Notes: a model not told the origin generated them from the sequence alone. Numbered from the stretch's first letter, positions 47,049 to 57,042 are shown. The stretch: 64,000 nucleotides of DNA from Pseudomonas sp. MH9.2 (GCF_034353875.1 NZ_CP133784.1:1674001-1738000), one strand, 5' to 3'. Translations and numbers: made by a program.

Positions 47049-47071
47049 TGTGTTGCGGAACAAGACAACGC

Positions 47072-47641
47072 TTATTTAGCGCGGCCTTTGTAAGAACCGC
47101 CATCACGTGTGTCGATCTCGATCCTGTCGCCGATGTTGACGAAGTCAGCAACGCTCAGCTCGGTACCGTTTTTCAATTTGGCTGGCTTCATCACCTTGCC
47201 CGACGTGTCGCCACGTGCGGAGCCTTCGGTATAGTCAACTTCACGAACGATGGTGGTCGGCAGCTCAACGGAAACCAGACGGTCTTCGAAGAAGATCGCT
47301 TCGCAAACGTCAGTCATGCCTTCTTCGATGAACGGCAGAACGGCTTCCAGGTCTTCAGCGTTCAGCTCGTACATGGTGTAGTCGGTGGTGTCCATGAACG
47401 TGTAGGTATCGCCGCTGATGAAAGACAGCGTGGCGGCCTTGCGATCAAGGATCACGTCGTCCAGTTTGTCGTCGGCGCTGTAAACGATCTCGGTCTTGTA
47501 ACCGGTCAACAGGTTCTTCAACTTGGTTTTCATGATCGCGCTGTTGCGACCGGACTTGGTGAATTCAGCTTTCTGAACCAACCAAGGGTCATTCTCGAGC
47601 CGAATCACGGTGCCGGGTTTCAGTTCTTTACCAGTTTTCAT
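47072..47641 (-). CDS. efp: Elongation factor P
   Basis: Translation factor that rescues ribosomes stalled at polyproline. The 189 residues start [20 protein letters not shown] and have three beta-barrel domains. The loop residue that is modified is arginine ([10 protein letters not shown], Arg32), not lysine. Arginine is the form rhamnosylated by EarP, whose gene lies 47 bases upstream. The ATG at 47641 matches the family start. Confidence 0.97.
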   Translation of the reverse strand: MKTGKELKPGTVIRLENDPWLVQKAEFTKSGRNSAIMKTKLKNLLTGYKTEIVYSADDKLDDVILDRKAATLSFISGDTYTFMDTTDYTMYELNAEDLEAVLPFIEEGMTDVCEAIFFEDRLVSVELPTTIVREVDYTEGSARGDTSGKVMKPAKLKNGTELSVADFVNIGDRIEIDTRDGGSYKGRAK

Positions 47642-47688
47642 TACGAATATCCGAATTTGGATGGATTTACAAATATCTAGGCCGCGCA

Positions 47689-48822
47689 TCATATCCAATT
47701 TCGGTAAAACTGTACTAGAGCCGCTGCAAGATCTACCTGCGAAGCCTGTTCCTGACACCAATATTCGGCGTGCAGGGTGACTTCCGACCAGTGTTGCAGC
47801 ACATCAGACCAGCTTTGACCCATGTCCTGTCCGGCATTCCAGGCTCGCCAAACATCCCTCAGTGCCTGGGCAGCCGCAGGCGAGAGGCCCTGGAGATAGA
47901 GATCGAGGAACGCGTCGAGCTTGACCCAGTGTGCATCGTCATCTTGTTCATAGATGTGCCAGAGGAACGGTCGACCGGCCCATTGCGCACGAACAAACGA
48001 GTCTTCCCCGCGCACGGCGTTGAAATCGCAGCACCACAGGAGGCGGTCATAGTCCTCCTGTCGGACGAATGGCAGCACGTGGACCGTCAGCGAATCACGG
48101 ACTTCCAAGGCTCCCGGCCGCAAATCCTCGACGCCCAGCCAACGCTGCAGGTCGCCCATAATTCGCCCTTCCGGCACCAACAAGTGGGTCGGTCGGCTAT
48201 CGGCGGCCAATGCATCCAGCCAACTGGCGAGCCCGGCGTTTTCATAGGCGAACAGCGACATCAGGCGCGCGCCTTCGTCCGGAACCACGCCCAAGCCTCG
48301 TAAAAAGTTTCGCTGCAGGGCTTGGTCCTGCTGGAAAGCGTGGCGCTGATCGAGCAAGCCGGCTTCGCGTAACAAGCCCCCGGTCGCCTGACGAAACCCG
48401 GGAAAGAAGAAAATCTTGCGCAAGCCGTTGGATTGCGGTGATGGCAACGCATGGCAACCGGACACCCACTCCTCGGCGCTGAGGTAGTCCAGATTCAGCC
48501 ACAGCGGCGGGCGCATGCGCTGAGGCATGGCGTCCCGATAAGCCTGTGGCAAACGGCAGGCAAACGACTCGATCACCACGTCCGCCGGTTCGGTCGGCTG
48601 CCAGTCTTTGGTCCAATGGCAGACGCTGACCCCCTCCTGCCACTGCTGCGCGGCATCCACCTGAGCCCCCGGACACAACCGCACAAAGGGCTGCAAATCA
48701 TCCACCCACAAACGTACCGCGAAGGGGTACTCTGCCGCCAATTGCCGGGCCAGACGCCACGTAACCCCGATATCGCCGTAGTTATCGACAACGTTGCAAA
48801 AAATATCCCAGGAGACTTTCAT
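47689..48822 (-). CDS. earP: EF-P arginine rhamnosyltransferase
   Basis: Adds rhamnose from dTDP-rhamnose to Arg32 of EF-P. The 377 residues begin [20 protein letters not shown] with the conserved aspartates of the active site (VDNYGD), and have the family C-domain ([20 protein letters not shown]). Transcribed before efp, as in other Arg32-type species. Confidence 0.95.
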   Translation of the reverse strand: MKVSWDIFCNVVDNYGDIGVTWRLARQLAAEYPFAVRLWVDDLQPFVRLCPGAQVDAAQQWQEGVSVCHWTKDWQPTEPADVVIESFACRLPQAYRDAMPQRMRPPLWLNLDYLSAEEWVSGCHALPSPQSNGLRKIFFFPGFRQATGGLLREAGLLDQRHAFQQDQALQRNFLRGLGVVPDEGARLMSLFAYENAGLASWLDALAADSRPTHLLVPEGRIMGDLQRWLGVEDLRPGALEVRDSLTVHVLPFVRQEDYDRLLWCCDFNAVRGEDSFVRAQWAGRPFLWHIYEQDDDAHWVKLDAFLDLYLQGLSPAAAQALRDVWRAWNAGQDMGQSWSDVLQHWSEVTLHAEYWCQEQASQVDLAAALVQFYRNWI

Positions 48823-48947
48823 GCCTGGTTCCCTAAAGAAGAAACGCTAAAGCTGCTGATTGTCTGTCATAACGGCCTGCAAGCTCCAGCTTCGGCCGTC
48901 TGTCGTGCGACAATCGTTGGCATCGATGGTCACACCAGGAATTTTCA

Positions 48948-49325
48948 ATGCTCTCTCACCCCCTGAAATTGATTATTTGCATTGCCGTGGGCGTCTGGCT
49001 CGGTTTCATTGCTATCGCGGTGACGGTGGGACTGGCTTACACCACGACGCTCGCCAGCCAGGTCAGCGCATTGAACAGCGTTGTCAGCCAGTTCAAGGCT
49101 TCTATCCTCAGCTCACGTCCTCCGGCGCAACCGGCGTCGGAAAACCCGATGTTCGACAAGTACAAACAAAACCTGCAGGACAGCCAGGCCCAGCAAGCCC
49201 AGGAACAGAATCAGGCCGCTCAGGAAAAACGCCTCAGCGCGCCGAAATGCCAATTCTGGTTACAGCAGGATCAAACTGCGCCCAGTGAAAAAACCCGGGC
49301 CAATGTCAGTCAGTTTTGTGGTTAG
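48948..49325 (+). CDS. Small membrane-anchored hypothetical protein
   Basis: 125 residues with one N-terminal helix (LIICIAVGVWLGFIAIAVTV), a glutamine-rich charged stretch (DSQAQQAQEQNQAAQEKRL) and two cysteines near the C-terminus (KCQFW and SQFCG), which could pair in the periplasm. AGGA lies eight bases before the ATG. I do not recognise a family. Five bases separate it from the GreA-like gene. Confidence 0.75.
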   Translation: MLSHPLKLIICIAVGVWLGFIAIAVTVGLAYTTTLASQVSALNSVVSQFKASILSSRPPAQPASENPMFDKYKQNLQDSQAQQAQEQNQAAQEKRLSAPKCQFWLQQDQTAPSEKTRANVSQFCG

Positions 49326-49330
49326 GCCTG

Positions 49331-49825
49331 ATGCAATCAATCCTGAATAAGCAGTCTGTACTCGAACTGATCATCGCCAGACTCGTCATTGATCTGGACG
49401 TTGCGCAACGTGCAGCCCAGACCGCCTACGAAACCGCGACCCACGAAGAAAATATCGCCGAGAACAAGTACGACACCCTTGGCCTGGAGGCGTCGTACCT
49501 GGCAGCGGGTCAAGCACGGCGCGTCGAGGAAATCCGTCAATCACTGGTGCTGTTCCAGAACCTGAGCCTGCGACCTTTCGACGAGCAACGCGGGATTCAA
49601 ATCGGCGACCTGCTCAGCCTGGAGGCCGGCAACGGCAGCCAGCAGCAATTGTTCCTCGGGCCCGATGCCGCCGGCTTGAAGATCTACCTGGGCGACGTAT
49701 TGATCACCGTCATCACGACCCGCGCACCGCTGGGGCAAAACCTGCTCGGCAAAGCGGAGGGGGATGTTGTAGAAATCACCATCAACGGCGCGCGCCAATC
49801 GTTCGAAGTCACTCAAGTGATGTGA
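49331..49825 (+). CDS. GreA/GreB-like protein
   Basis: 164 residues. The C-terminal part (residues 95-164) has the GreA/B FKBP-like layout with RAPLGQNLLGKAEGDVVEIT, matching the conserved SPLGRALLGKKVGD segment. The N-terminal part is helical (TAYETATHEENIAENKYDTL). Residues around EENIAENKYD keep acidic side chains where GreA carries its catalytic tip. It could bind RNA polymerase or be a divergent relative. The partner upstream is a membrane protein. Confidence 0.65.
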   Translation: MQSILNKQSVLELIIARLVIDLDVAQRAAQTAYETATHEENIAENKYDTLGLEASYLAAGQARRVEEIRQSLVLFQNLSLRPFDEQRGIQIGDLLSLEAGNGSQQQLFLGPDAAGLKIYLGDVLITVITTRAPLGQNLLGKAEGDVVEITINGARQSFEVTQVM

Positions 49826-49947
49826 GACCTATCCGTTTGCAGGGTTGATCCCCCCAACTTTTTCTGGGTAAGGTGCACTGTCGCTACATCACCAGTGGCC
49901 TGGACAGACATCCGGGAACAAGGACTCAATACGCAAGGAGATTTTTC

Positions 49948-50145
49948 ATGACGAACGTCATCACTTTCCCTGACGCCCATGAACGTGATCGCCTCAAGTC
50001 CGATGACCATCCTGGGTTGTTATATCTGAGTAAGAAAGAGCGCCTACTGATCGAGGAGCTGCGACTGACCAGCCATGCGGGTCGGCAATATGTGTACGAC
50101 TATGCGCACATCATGCAGGTGTCCAAGCCCCTGCACCCTGATTAA
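49948..50145 (+). CDS. 65-residue hypothetical protein
   Basis: Small protein beginning MTNVITFPDAHERDRLKSDD and ending YDYAHIMQVSKPLHPD. AAGGAG seven bases before the ATG is a strong ribosome site, which argues for a real gene. It is hydrophilic, with no motif or signal. I do not recognise a family; the sequence looks like a Pseudomonas-specific small protein. Confidence 0.65.
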   Translation: MTNVITFPDAHERDRLKSDDHPGLLYLSKKERLLIEELRLTSHAGRQYVYDYAHIMQVSKPLHPD

Positions 50146-50256
50146 GGCCGACCGGCGGTATCGGCTCGCCGGACATATCGAGGCGACTGGCGTGCGGCTA
50201 TAGTGGCGGCAAGGGCGTTATTGCCCGTCCGTTTACTTGAGCATCAGGAATTTTTC

Positions 50257-50826
50257 ATGACTGCCGCCACGCCCGACGCCCCCGTTTCCGATCCCGTCGC
50301 ACCGATTGCGCCGAAGAAAGCGCAGGTCGATCATCTGCGCTTCCACAAGCAGCATGCGCACCTGTCGACAACCTTCGGCAACGACAGCTTTGCCCTCAAG
50401 GCTGAAGCATTCGCACGCTTCTTCGGCACGCCAATGTTTCTTGGCGGGCAAACGTTGATCGTTGTGTTGTGGATCGGGGTCAACCTGAGTGGCTTCACCC
50501 AATTCGACGTCTATCCGTTCATCCTGCTCAACCTGGCATTCAGCCTGCAAGCGGCCTACGCCGCCCCCTTGATCCTGCTCGCCCAGACCCGTCAGGCCGC
50601 ACGGGACAAAGCCCACGCCGATGCCGATGCGCAGCACCGGGAAGCACTGGCGTTAGCCAATGAGCAACGCATGGCAATGGCCGCACAGAGCTCTGCGCAA
50701 ATGCTCCAACTGCTTGAGCAGAACACCCGCCTGACCGAAATGACCAAAGCCCTGACCGAGCGAGTCGAGACCCTGACCGTGGAAATGCACGGGCACTTCG
50801 TCAAAAAGAAAGTGGACCCTGTGTAG
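50257..50826 (+). CDS. DUF1003 membrane protein
   Basis: 189 residues with two membrane segments (LGGQTLIVVLWIGVNLSGFT and YPFILLNLAFSLQAAYAAPL) and a C-terminal coiled coil (about residues 110-180, including LEQNTRLTEMTKALTERVET). This is the layout of DUF1003. Function unknown. The ATG at 50257 has AGGA upstream. Confidence 0.88.
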   Translation: MTAATPDAPVSDPVAPIAPKKAQVDHLRFHKQHAHLSTTFGNDSFALKAEAFARFFGTPMFLGGQTLIVVLWIGVNLSGFTQFDVYPFILLNLAFSLQAAYAAPLILLAQTRQAARDKAHADADAQHREALALANEQRMAMAAQSSAQMLQLLEQNTRLTEMTKALTERVETLTVEMHGHFVKKKVDPV

Positions 50827-50849
50827 CGCACTATTGCGCAGCAAAATCG

Positions 50850-50885
50850 GGCTGGATTCCGCCCAGAGAATCCAGCCATTTTGCG
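50850..50885 (+). terminator. Possible terminator after DUF1003 gene
   Basis: GGCTGGATTC and GAATCCAGCC form a 10-bp perfect stem around an 8-base loop, followed by ATTTTG. It lies 24 bases after the stop. A fragment of the TGTCTGCGA repeat follows to about 50960, then the mgtA end. Confidence 0.6.
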
Positions 50886-50971
50886 ACTGCTGCGCAGCCG
50901 ATCGCAGACAAGTCAGCTCCTACCTGTCAAAAGCATTGCAACTTGTCTGCGAAGACCTTCAACGAGGCCTG

Positions 50972-53737
50972 TCACTGCCAGCCGAAGCGTCGGATGTAGA
51001 AGCCTTTCACCGCTTGGGTCAGGCCCATGTAAGCCAGCAGAATCACCGGCAGGAAGACGAAGTACAGCGACGGCAACGCTTGCAGTTTGAAGTAATGCGC
51101 CAACGGTCCCATCGGCAGGAAGATCCCCACAGCCATGATGACGAAGGTCATCACCATCAGCGGCATGGCCGCGCGGCTTTGCAGGAACGGGATCTTCGGC
51201 GTGCGGATCATGTGCACGATCAAGGTCTGGGTCAGCAGCCCGACGACAAACCAGCCCGACTGGAACAGGGTTTGATGGTCTGGGGTGTTGGCGTCGAACA
51301 CGTACCACATCAAGGCAAAGGTGGTGATGTCGAAGATCGAGCTGATCGGGCCGAAGAACAGCATAAAGCGCCCGACATCCGCAGGCTGCCACCGCTGCGG
51401 CTGTTTGAGCATTTCCTCATCGACGTTATCGAAGGGGATGGCAATCTGCGAAATGTCGTACAGCAGGTTTTGCACCAGCAGATGCATGGGCAACATCGGC
51501 AGGAACGGGATAAACGCGCTGGCCACCAGCACCGAGAACACGTTACCGAAGTTGGAGCTGGCGGTCATTTTGATGTACTTGAGCATGTTGGCGAAGGTCC
51601 GACGGCCTTCCAGTACGCCCTCCTCCAGGACCATCAGGCTTTTTTCCAGGAGGATGATATCCGCCGCTTCCTTGGCGATGTCCACCGCGCTGTCGACTGA
51701 AATACCGATATCAGCCGTGCGCAACGCCGGGGCGTCATTGATGCCGTCGCCCATAAAACCGACCACGTGCCCGTTGGCTTTGAGCATGCGCACAATGCGT
51801 TCCTTGTGCGCAGGCGTGAGCTTGGCGAAGACATTGGTGGTCTCCACCGCGACGGCCAATTCAGCATCGCTCATGCCCTCGACATCCCCTCCGAGCAGCA
51901 GCCCTTGTTGCTCGAGGCCCACCTCACGGCAGATTTTCGCGGTCACCAGCTCGTTATCGCCGGTCAATACTTTTACTGCTACGCCATGGGCGGCCAACGC
52001 CTTGAGCGCCGGAGCGGTGCTTTCTTTGGGTGGATCGAGGAATGCCACATAACCGATCAATGTCAGCTCTTGTTCATCCGCCAGACTGTACGTGTCTCGA
52101 CCCGGCGCCATCGAGCGAGCAGCCACCGCCACAACCCGCAGCCCCTCTTCGTTGAACGCCGCAGTCACCTGACGAATACGCGCCAGCAGTTCAGCGCTCA
52201 GCGCTTCATCCTCATCGCCATGGCGAACGCGCTTGCACACCGCCAGCACTTCCTCCACCGCGCCTTTGCAAATCAACACATGCGCCTGATCCTGCTCGGC
52301 CACCACCACCGACATGCGCCGGCGGGTGAAGTCGAAGGGGATTTCATCGACCTTCTGAAACGCGGTGGCGACTTTCAGCTCGCGGTGCACTTCAACGTGC
52401 TCCAGCACCGCCACGTCGAGCAGGTTTTTCAGGCCCGTCTGGTAATAGCTATTCAGATACGCCATTTCCAGAACGTCGTCCGACTCATCGCCCCAGACAT
52501 CAACGTGGCGAGCCAGGAAAATCTTGTCCTGCGTCAGCGTGCCGGTTTTGTCCGTGCACAGCACGTCCATGGCGCCGAAATTCTGGATCGCGTCGAGGCG
52601 TTTGACGATGACCTTCTTGCGCGACAGGAACACCGCACCTTTGGCCAGGGTCGAGGTGACGATCATCGGCAACATTTCCGGGGTCAGCCCGACGGCGACG
52701 GACAGCGTGAAGAGCAGCGCCTGGGTCCAGTCGCCCTTGGTGAAACCGTTGATGAACAGCACCAGTGGCGCCATCACAAACATGAAGCGAATAAGCAGCC
52801 AGCTGACTTTGTTAACCCCGGTCTGAAACGAGGTCGGAGCACGGTCGGTAGCGCTGACCCGTTGAGCCAGCGCGCCAAAATAGGTGTTATTACCGGTGGT
52901 CAGAATCACCGCAGTGGCGGCACCGGACACCACGTTGGTGCCCATGAACAGAATATTTTCCAGGTCCAGCGGGTTGTGGGTGCCTGCATCCTGCTGACGG
53001 GCGTACTTCTCGACCGGCATGGATTCACCCGTCATCGCCGCTTGGCTGACGAACAGGTCCTTGGCGCTGAGCACCCGGCAATCGGCAGGGATCATGTCAC
53101 CCGCCGACAACACAATCAGGTCACCGGGTACCAGTTGCTTGATTGGCAATTCGATCCGCGATGCTCCCTGGACCGCTGCTGCCGCACCATAGAACCTGGC
53201 GAACATCGGCGTCGCCTCTTTGCTGGTCCCCCGACGCATGACGGTCGCGGTGTTGCTCACCATCGCCTTGAGGGCATCGGCGGCCTTGTTCGACTTGGCT
53301 TCCTGCCAGAAACGCAGCAACGTCGAGAGCACCACCATCGAGAGAATCACGGTGGCAGCTTTCATGTCATCGGTCAGCCAGGAGATGACCGCCAGCAAGG
53401 TCAGCAGCAGGTTGAACGGGTTTTTATAGCAGTGCCACAGGTGAACCCACCATGGCAGCGGTTGCTCGTGCTCGACTTCGTTGAGGCCGTATTGCTCGCG
53501 CAGTACTTCAGCTTCGCTGTCGCTCAGACCTTCGTTGTGGCTGCCGAGCTTTTCCAGCAAAGCACCCACATCACTGTTGGCCCCCGCCACCAGGGTTTGT
53601 GCCAGGGTCGGCGGCACCTCGCGGCTGACGGGGGCATCGGTCAGGCTGTCCAGCAGTGCCAATCGACGGAAGTGCCGGGAGAAATGTCGAGTCCGCAGAA
53701 AGCCTGCGAAAAATTCTTTCAAAAGGGCGAGTTTCAT
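50972..53737 (-). CDS. mgtA: Magnesium-transporting P-type ATPase
   Basis: P3B-type ATPase that imports Mg2+ when it is scarce. The 921 residues have the phosphorylation motif VLCTDKTGTLTQD, the dephosphorylation motif TGESMPVEK, the hinge GFMGDGINDAPALRTADIGI and about ten membrane helices. The N-terminus is cytoplasmic and basic. Its ATG has AGGGGA upstream. The 193-base leader may hold a small regulatory frame. Gene order around it is not the PAO1 order. Confidence 0.95.
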   Translation of the reverse strand: MKLALLKEFFAGFLRTRHFSRHFRRLALLDSLTDAPVSREVPPTLAQTLVAGANSDVGALLEKLGSHNEGLSDSEAEVLREQYGLNEVEHEQPLPWWVHLWHCYKNPFNLLLTLLAVISWLTDDMKAATVILSMVVLSTLLRFWQEAKSNKAADALKAMVSNTATVMRRGTSKEATPMFARFYGAAAAVQGASRIELPIKQLVPGDLIVLSAGDMIPADCRVLSAKDLFVSQAAMTGESMPVEKYARQQDAGTHNPLDLENILFMGTNVVSGAATAVILTTGNNTYFGALAQRVSATDRAPTSFQTGVNKVSWLLIRFMFVMAPLVLFINGFTKGDWTQALLFTLSVAVGLTPEMLPMIVTSTLAKGAVFLSRKKVIVKRLDAIQNFGAMDVLCTDKTGTLTQDKIFLARHVDVWGDESDDVLEMAYLNSYYQTGLKNLLDVAVLEHVEVHRELKVATAFQKVDEIPFDFTRRRMSVVVAEQDQAHVLICKGAVEEVLAVCKRVRHGDEDEALSAELLARIRQVTAAFNEEGLRVVAVAARSMAPGRDTYSLADEQELTLIGYVAFLDPPKESTAPALKALAAHGVAVKVLTGDNELVTAKICREVGLEQQGLLLGGDVEGMSDAELAVAVETTNVFAKLTPAHKERIVRMLKANGHVVGFMGDGINDAPALRTADIGISVDSAVDIAKEAADIILLEKSLMVLEEGVLEGRRTFANMLKYIKMTASSNFGNVFSVLVASAFIPFLPMLPMHLLVQNLLYDISQIAIPFDNVDEEMLKQPQRWQPADVGRFMLFFGPISSIFDITTFALMWYVFDANTPDHQTLFQSGWFVVGLLTQTLIVHMIRTPKIPFLQSRAAMPLMVMTFVIMAVGIFLPMGPLAHYFKLQALPSLYFVFLPVILLAYMGLTQAVKGFYIRRFGWQ

Positions 53738-53790
53738 CGCTATTCCCCTAACGGTTTACGGCAGGAACCTATTGGCAGGCTCGGCCGACC

Positions 53791-53904
53791 TTAAGCCCTG
53801 CTCGACTTGTCGGCAAGGCAGGTCTGGCCCGCATATCGAAAACGACACGCGCGTCCGCAGCACCGCGGTGATCGACTCGGGGCTGGTCGCGCCAAAACGC
53901 CCAT
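53791..53904 (-). other. Possible leader peptide ORF upstream of mgtA
   Basis: A 37-codon minus-strand frame, MGVLARPAPSRSPRCCGRAC at its start, lies between the serine permease stop and mgtA, ending 53 bases before mgtA. It is arginine-rich with three prolines near the start. MgtA genes in enterics are controlled by a proline-containing leader peptide and RNA switch. The resemblance here is in position and composition only. The ribosome site is AGGGGG 11 bases upstream, not ideal. Confidence 0.3.
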
Positions 53905-53930
53905 ATGAGCGCGATCCCCCCTGATACCGA

Positions 53931-55208
53931 TCAGTCGATCAACGAATAAACCAACGCCGAAATCGCTACCAGACCGACCACGGTCACAAAAACGTTGGAC
54001 GCCTTGCCAGCGTAACGACGCATCGCCGGGATTTTGTGGATGGCGTACATCGGCATCAGGAACAACAGCGCAGCAATGACCGGCCCGCCCAGGGTTTCGA
54101 TCATGCCGAGGATGCTCGGATTCAAGGTCGCCACCAGCCAGCAGACCAGCAACATGAACGCCGCTGTCAGCCGATCCAGGGTGCGTGGCGCCGGACGATG
54201 CCCGGTTTTGACGACCAGGCCTTTAAGGCCTTCGCTGGCGCCGATGTAGTGACCCAGAAACGACTTGGTGATGGCGACAAAGGCAATCAGCGGCGCGACA
54301 AAAGCAATCGTCGGGTTGCTGAAGTGATTGGCCAGGTAGGACAGGATCGACAGGTTCTGCGCCTTGGCTTCGGCCAGCTGCAGCGGCGACAAGGTCAGCA
54401 CGCAACTGAACACAAAGAACAGCACCATCACCACCATCAGCCCGTGGGCGCGCGCGAGAATCTGCGAACTGCGCACTTCGGCGTGGCGGCCGTACTGGCG
54501 TTTCTGGTCCACGGCGAAGGCCGAGATGATCGGCGAATGGTTGAACGAGAAGACCATCACCGGAATCGCCAGCCACAGGGTGTGCAGCAGCGCCGACGGT
54601 TCAGGCAGCGTGGTCGCGGTGGCCAGAATTCCGCCGTTCCAGTGCGGGATCAGAAACACCGCCAGGAACAGCAACGCAACGATGAAGGGGTAAACCATCA
54701 GACTCATTGCCTTGACGATTGCCTTCTCGCCACAGCGCACCACCGCGAGCAGCCCGACGATCAGCAAAAACGCCAGCAGCGCTCTGGGTGGCGGCTGCAC
54801 ATGCAGTTGATGCTCGAGAAAACTGCCCACGGTATTGGTCAACGCCACGCTGTAAATCAGCAGGATCGGGAACACCGCAAAGAAATACAGCAAGGTAATC
54901 AGCGCGCCAGCGGTCTTGCCGAAATGCTGCTCGACGACCTCGGTGATATCGGCACCTTCGCGTCCGGACAACACAAACCGGGTCAAGCCACGGTGGGCGT
55001 AGAACGTCATGGGGAACGCCAGCACCGCCAGAATCAACAGTGGCCAGAAGCCCCCGATACCGGCGTTGATCGGCAGAAACAACGTGCCCGCACCGATTGC
55101 GGTGCCAAACAGGCCCAGCATCCAAGTGGTGTCATGGTGGCTCCAAGAGGCAACGCCCGCTGGCACCGATTCAACGCGTTCATCGACGCTGGTGGCCTGG
55201 TCATTCAT
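53931..55208 (-). CDS. HAAAP-family serine/threonine-type permease
   Basis: A 425-residue secondary transporter of the hydroxy/aromatic amino acid permease family (SdaC-like). The first helices include GTAIGAGTLFLPINAGIGGF, and about 11 membrane segments follow. The substrate is most likely serine but not certain. The ATG at 55208 lacks a strong ribosome site. Confidence 0.85.
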   Translation of the reverse strand: MNDQATSVDERVESVPAGVASWSHHDTTWMLGLFGTAIGAGTLFLPINAGIGGFWPLLILAVLAFPMTFYAHRGLTRFVLSGREGADITEVVEQHFGKTAGALITLLYFFAVFPILLIYSVALTNTVGSFLEHQLHVQPPPRALLAFLLIVGLLAVVRCGEKAIVKAMSLMVYPFIVALLFLAVFLIPHWNGGILATATTLPEPSALLHTLWLAIPVMVFSFNHSPIISAFAVDQKRQYGRHAEVRSSQILARAHGLMVVMVLFFVFSCVLTLSPLQLAEAKAQNLSILSYLANHFSNPTIAFVAPLIAFVAITKSFLGHYIGASEGLKGLVVKTGHRPAPRTLDRLTAAFMLLVCWLVATLNPSILGMIETLGGPVIAALLFLMPMYAIHKIPAMRRYAGKASNVFVTVVGLVAISALVYSLID

Positions 55209-55395
55209 CCGTTCGACATCTCCGATAGCCAGTCATTACTGCAAGGTCGGGGCGGATCACAACACTGTACAGTCAGCGCCCCCAACCTTAAGAGGGGCGC
55301 GATTGTCCGGGATTAGGCTTAAGAATCAAAGCCCTGCCTGAGGAACGGTCTTCAGCGCGTCAGCACAACAGTGCTCAACGATTCGCGAAAACCCC

Positions 55396-56886
55396 TTACA
55401 TCCAGCCCAACCACTTCCAGTAGGTCGCGCCGAACACCAGCATCAGCAGGTACCCAATCAGCGTCACGACCAGGCCGACACGGGCAAATTGTTTGGCGGT
55501 GAAGGTTTCCGTGCCCAGGCACACCATGTTCTGCGGTGCATTGACCGGCAGGATGAAGCCATAGCTGACCGCAAAGCCCAGCAGCATGGTCATGCCCAGT
55601 CGATTGAAATCGCCGGGCAAGGTTTGCAGCACGGCAATCAGGATCGGCAACATGGCCGAGGTCAGCGCGGTCGCACTGGCGAACCCCAGGTGAATCAAAA
55701 TCAGAAACGCCCCGAGGATTGCGAAGACGCCCAGCGGGCCTACTTGGTCCAGGCCGGTATGGCTGACCACCTGAGTGCCGAGCCATTGACCCGCGTGGGT
55801 GGTCAGGAGCGCCGTACCGAGGCTGATCCCCACCCCGAACACAATCACCGTGCCCCATGGAATCCGCGACTGCACGTCCTTCCAAGTCATGATCCCCCAG
55901 CGCGGCAGGAGCAAAATTACCAACCCTGCATAAGTCGTCGAGGTGGTGTCGAAGCTGTGCAGTTTGCCCTCGGTGGACCAAACCAGGAGCAGCAGTATCG
56001 AGACGGTCAACAGACGTTTCTGCGCGCCGGTCATGGGCCCGATATCGGCCAACGACTTGGCAACCGCCTCCTTGCCACCGGGAATGCTGTCGCTTTCAGG
56101 CGGGAGCATCTTCAGCACCAGAAACATCAGTACGCCAGACATGATGATTGCCCACGGAGCGCCGGCAATCAGCCAGTCGATCCAGGCCACGCGTTGGCCG
56201 AGCATCTTGTCCATGAACCCGGCTGTCAGCAGGTTCTGCGCGGCGGCGGTCTGAATCCCGACGTTCCAGATGCTGGTGCCCTGCGCCACGATGATCATGA
56301 TCGCGGCGGCGATATTCGAGCGCTTATCCACACCGAATGCCGCGATGACCCCCATCATGATGGGTACGACACAGGCACTGCGCGCCGTCGCACTCGGGAC
56401 CACAAGGCTCAGTAAAATCGTCACCACGATGGCACCGAGCATGATGCGTCGGGTGCTGGTGCCGATCCGCGACAGCGTGACCAGCGCAATGCGCCGATCC
56501 AGCCCGGTATGGGTCATGGCCGCAGCGATGAACAGCGCGCCCACGACCAGCGCCAGCGCAGAGTTGGAAAACCCGGTCAAGGCCATGGTAATCGCGGCAG
56601 AAGAGCCGTAAATCACCGAAGGGTCCTGAAGCGTCGGCGCCGTCCCCAGCAAAAACGCCATGAGCGAGGTAATCATGATCGCACTGGCTTCGTACGACAC
56701 GGCCTCGGTAATCCAGACAACCACGGCGAACGCCAGAATCGCCAGCATCCGATGGCCTGCGACGGGCAAGTCGGTCGGCAACGGCAAGAGCAGCACGCCC
56801 ACCATTACCAGCGCGGCAACCACCAACCCCACAGGAAATTTGATGCGGGCCGCAGGCTGCGCCGGCACGGTCTCGGGTGCGTTCAT
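55396..56886 (-). CDS. SLC13/DASS-family anion permease
   Basis: A sodium-coupled dicarboxylate or sulfate-type permease of about 496 residues with some 12 membrane segments, GNN-like signatures replaced by VPSATARSACVVPIMMGV in the first repeat and LPVNAPQNMVCLGT in the second. I chose the ATG at 56886, seven bases from AGGGGG; the ATG at 56892 touches that site. The substrate is unknown. Confidence 0.87.
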   Translation of the reverse strand: MNAPETVPAQPAARIKFPVGLVVAALVMVGVLLLPLPTDLPVAGHRMLAILAFAVVVWITEAVSYEASAIMITSLMAFLLGTAPTLQDPSVIYGSSAAITMALTGFSNSALALVVGALFIAAAMTHTGLDRRIALVTLSRIGTSTRRIMLGAIVVTILLSLVVPSATARSACVVPIMMGVIAAFGVDKRSNIAAAIMIIVAQGTSIWNVGIQTAAAQNLLTAGFMDKMLGQRVAWIDWLIAGAPWAIIMSGVLMFLVLKMLPPESDSIPGGKEAVAKSLADIGPMTGAQKRLLTVSILLLLVWSTEGKLHSFDTTSTTYAGLVILLLPRWGIMTWKDVQSRIPWGTVIVFGVGISLGTALLTTHAGQWLGTQVVSHTGLDQVGPLGVFAILGAFLILIHLGFASATALTSAMLPILIAVLQTLPGDFNRLGMTMLLGFAVSYGFILPVNAPQNMVCLGTETFTAKQFARVGLVVTLIGYLLMLVFGATYWKWLGWM

Positions 56887-57042
56887 GTCCATCCCCCTGA
56901 TCCTTCATGACCTGACTCAGACAGACATCCGCAACACCGCGAGCATCCAGCTACCGCGCGCAGAATAGCAGCACACCCGCCGACAGGCCTTGACCCGAGT
57001 CAACGGGCCCGGACCTGAGCCCTGATCCATCAATGCAGGGGG

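Noticed and set aside
51767..53794. 675-codon frame antisense to mgtA
   Set aside because: His/Arg/Gln-rich shadow frame of the P-type ATPase gene with no domain.
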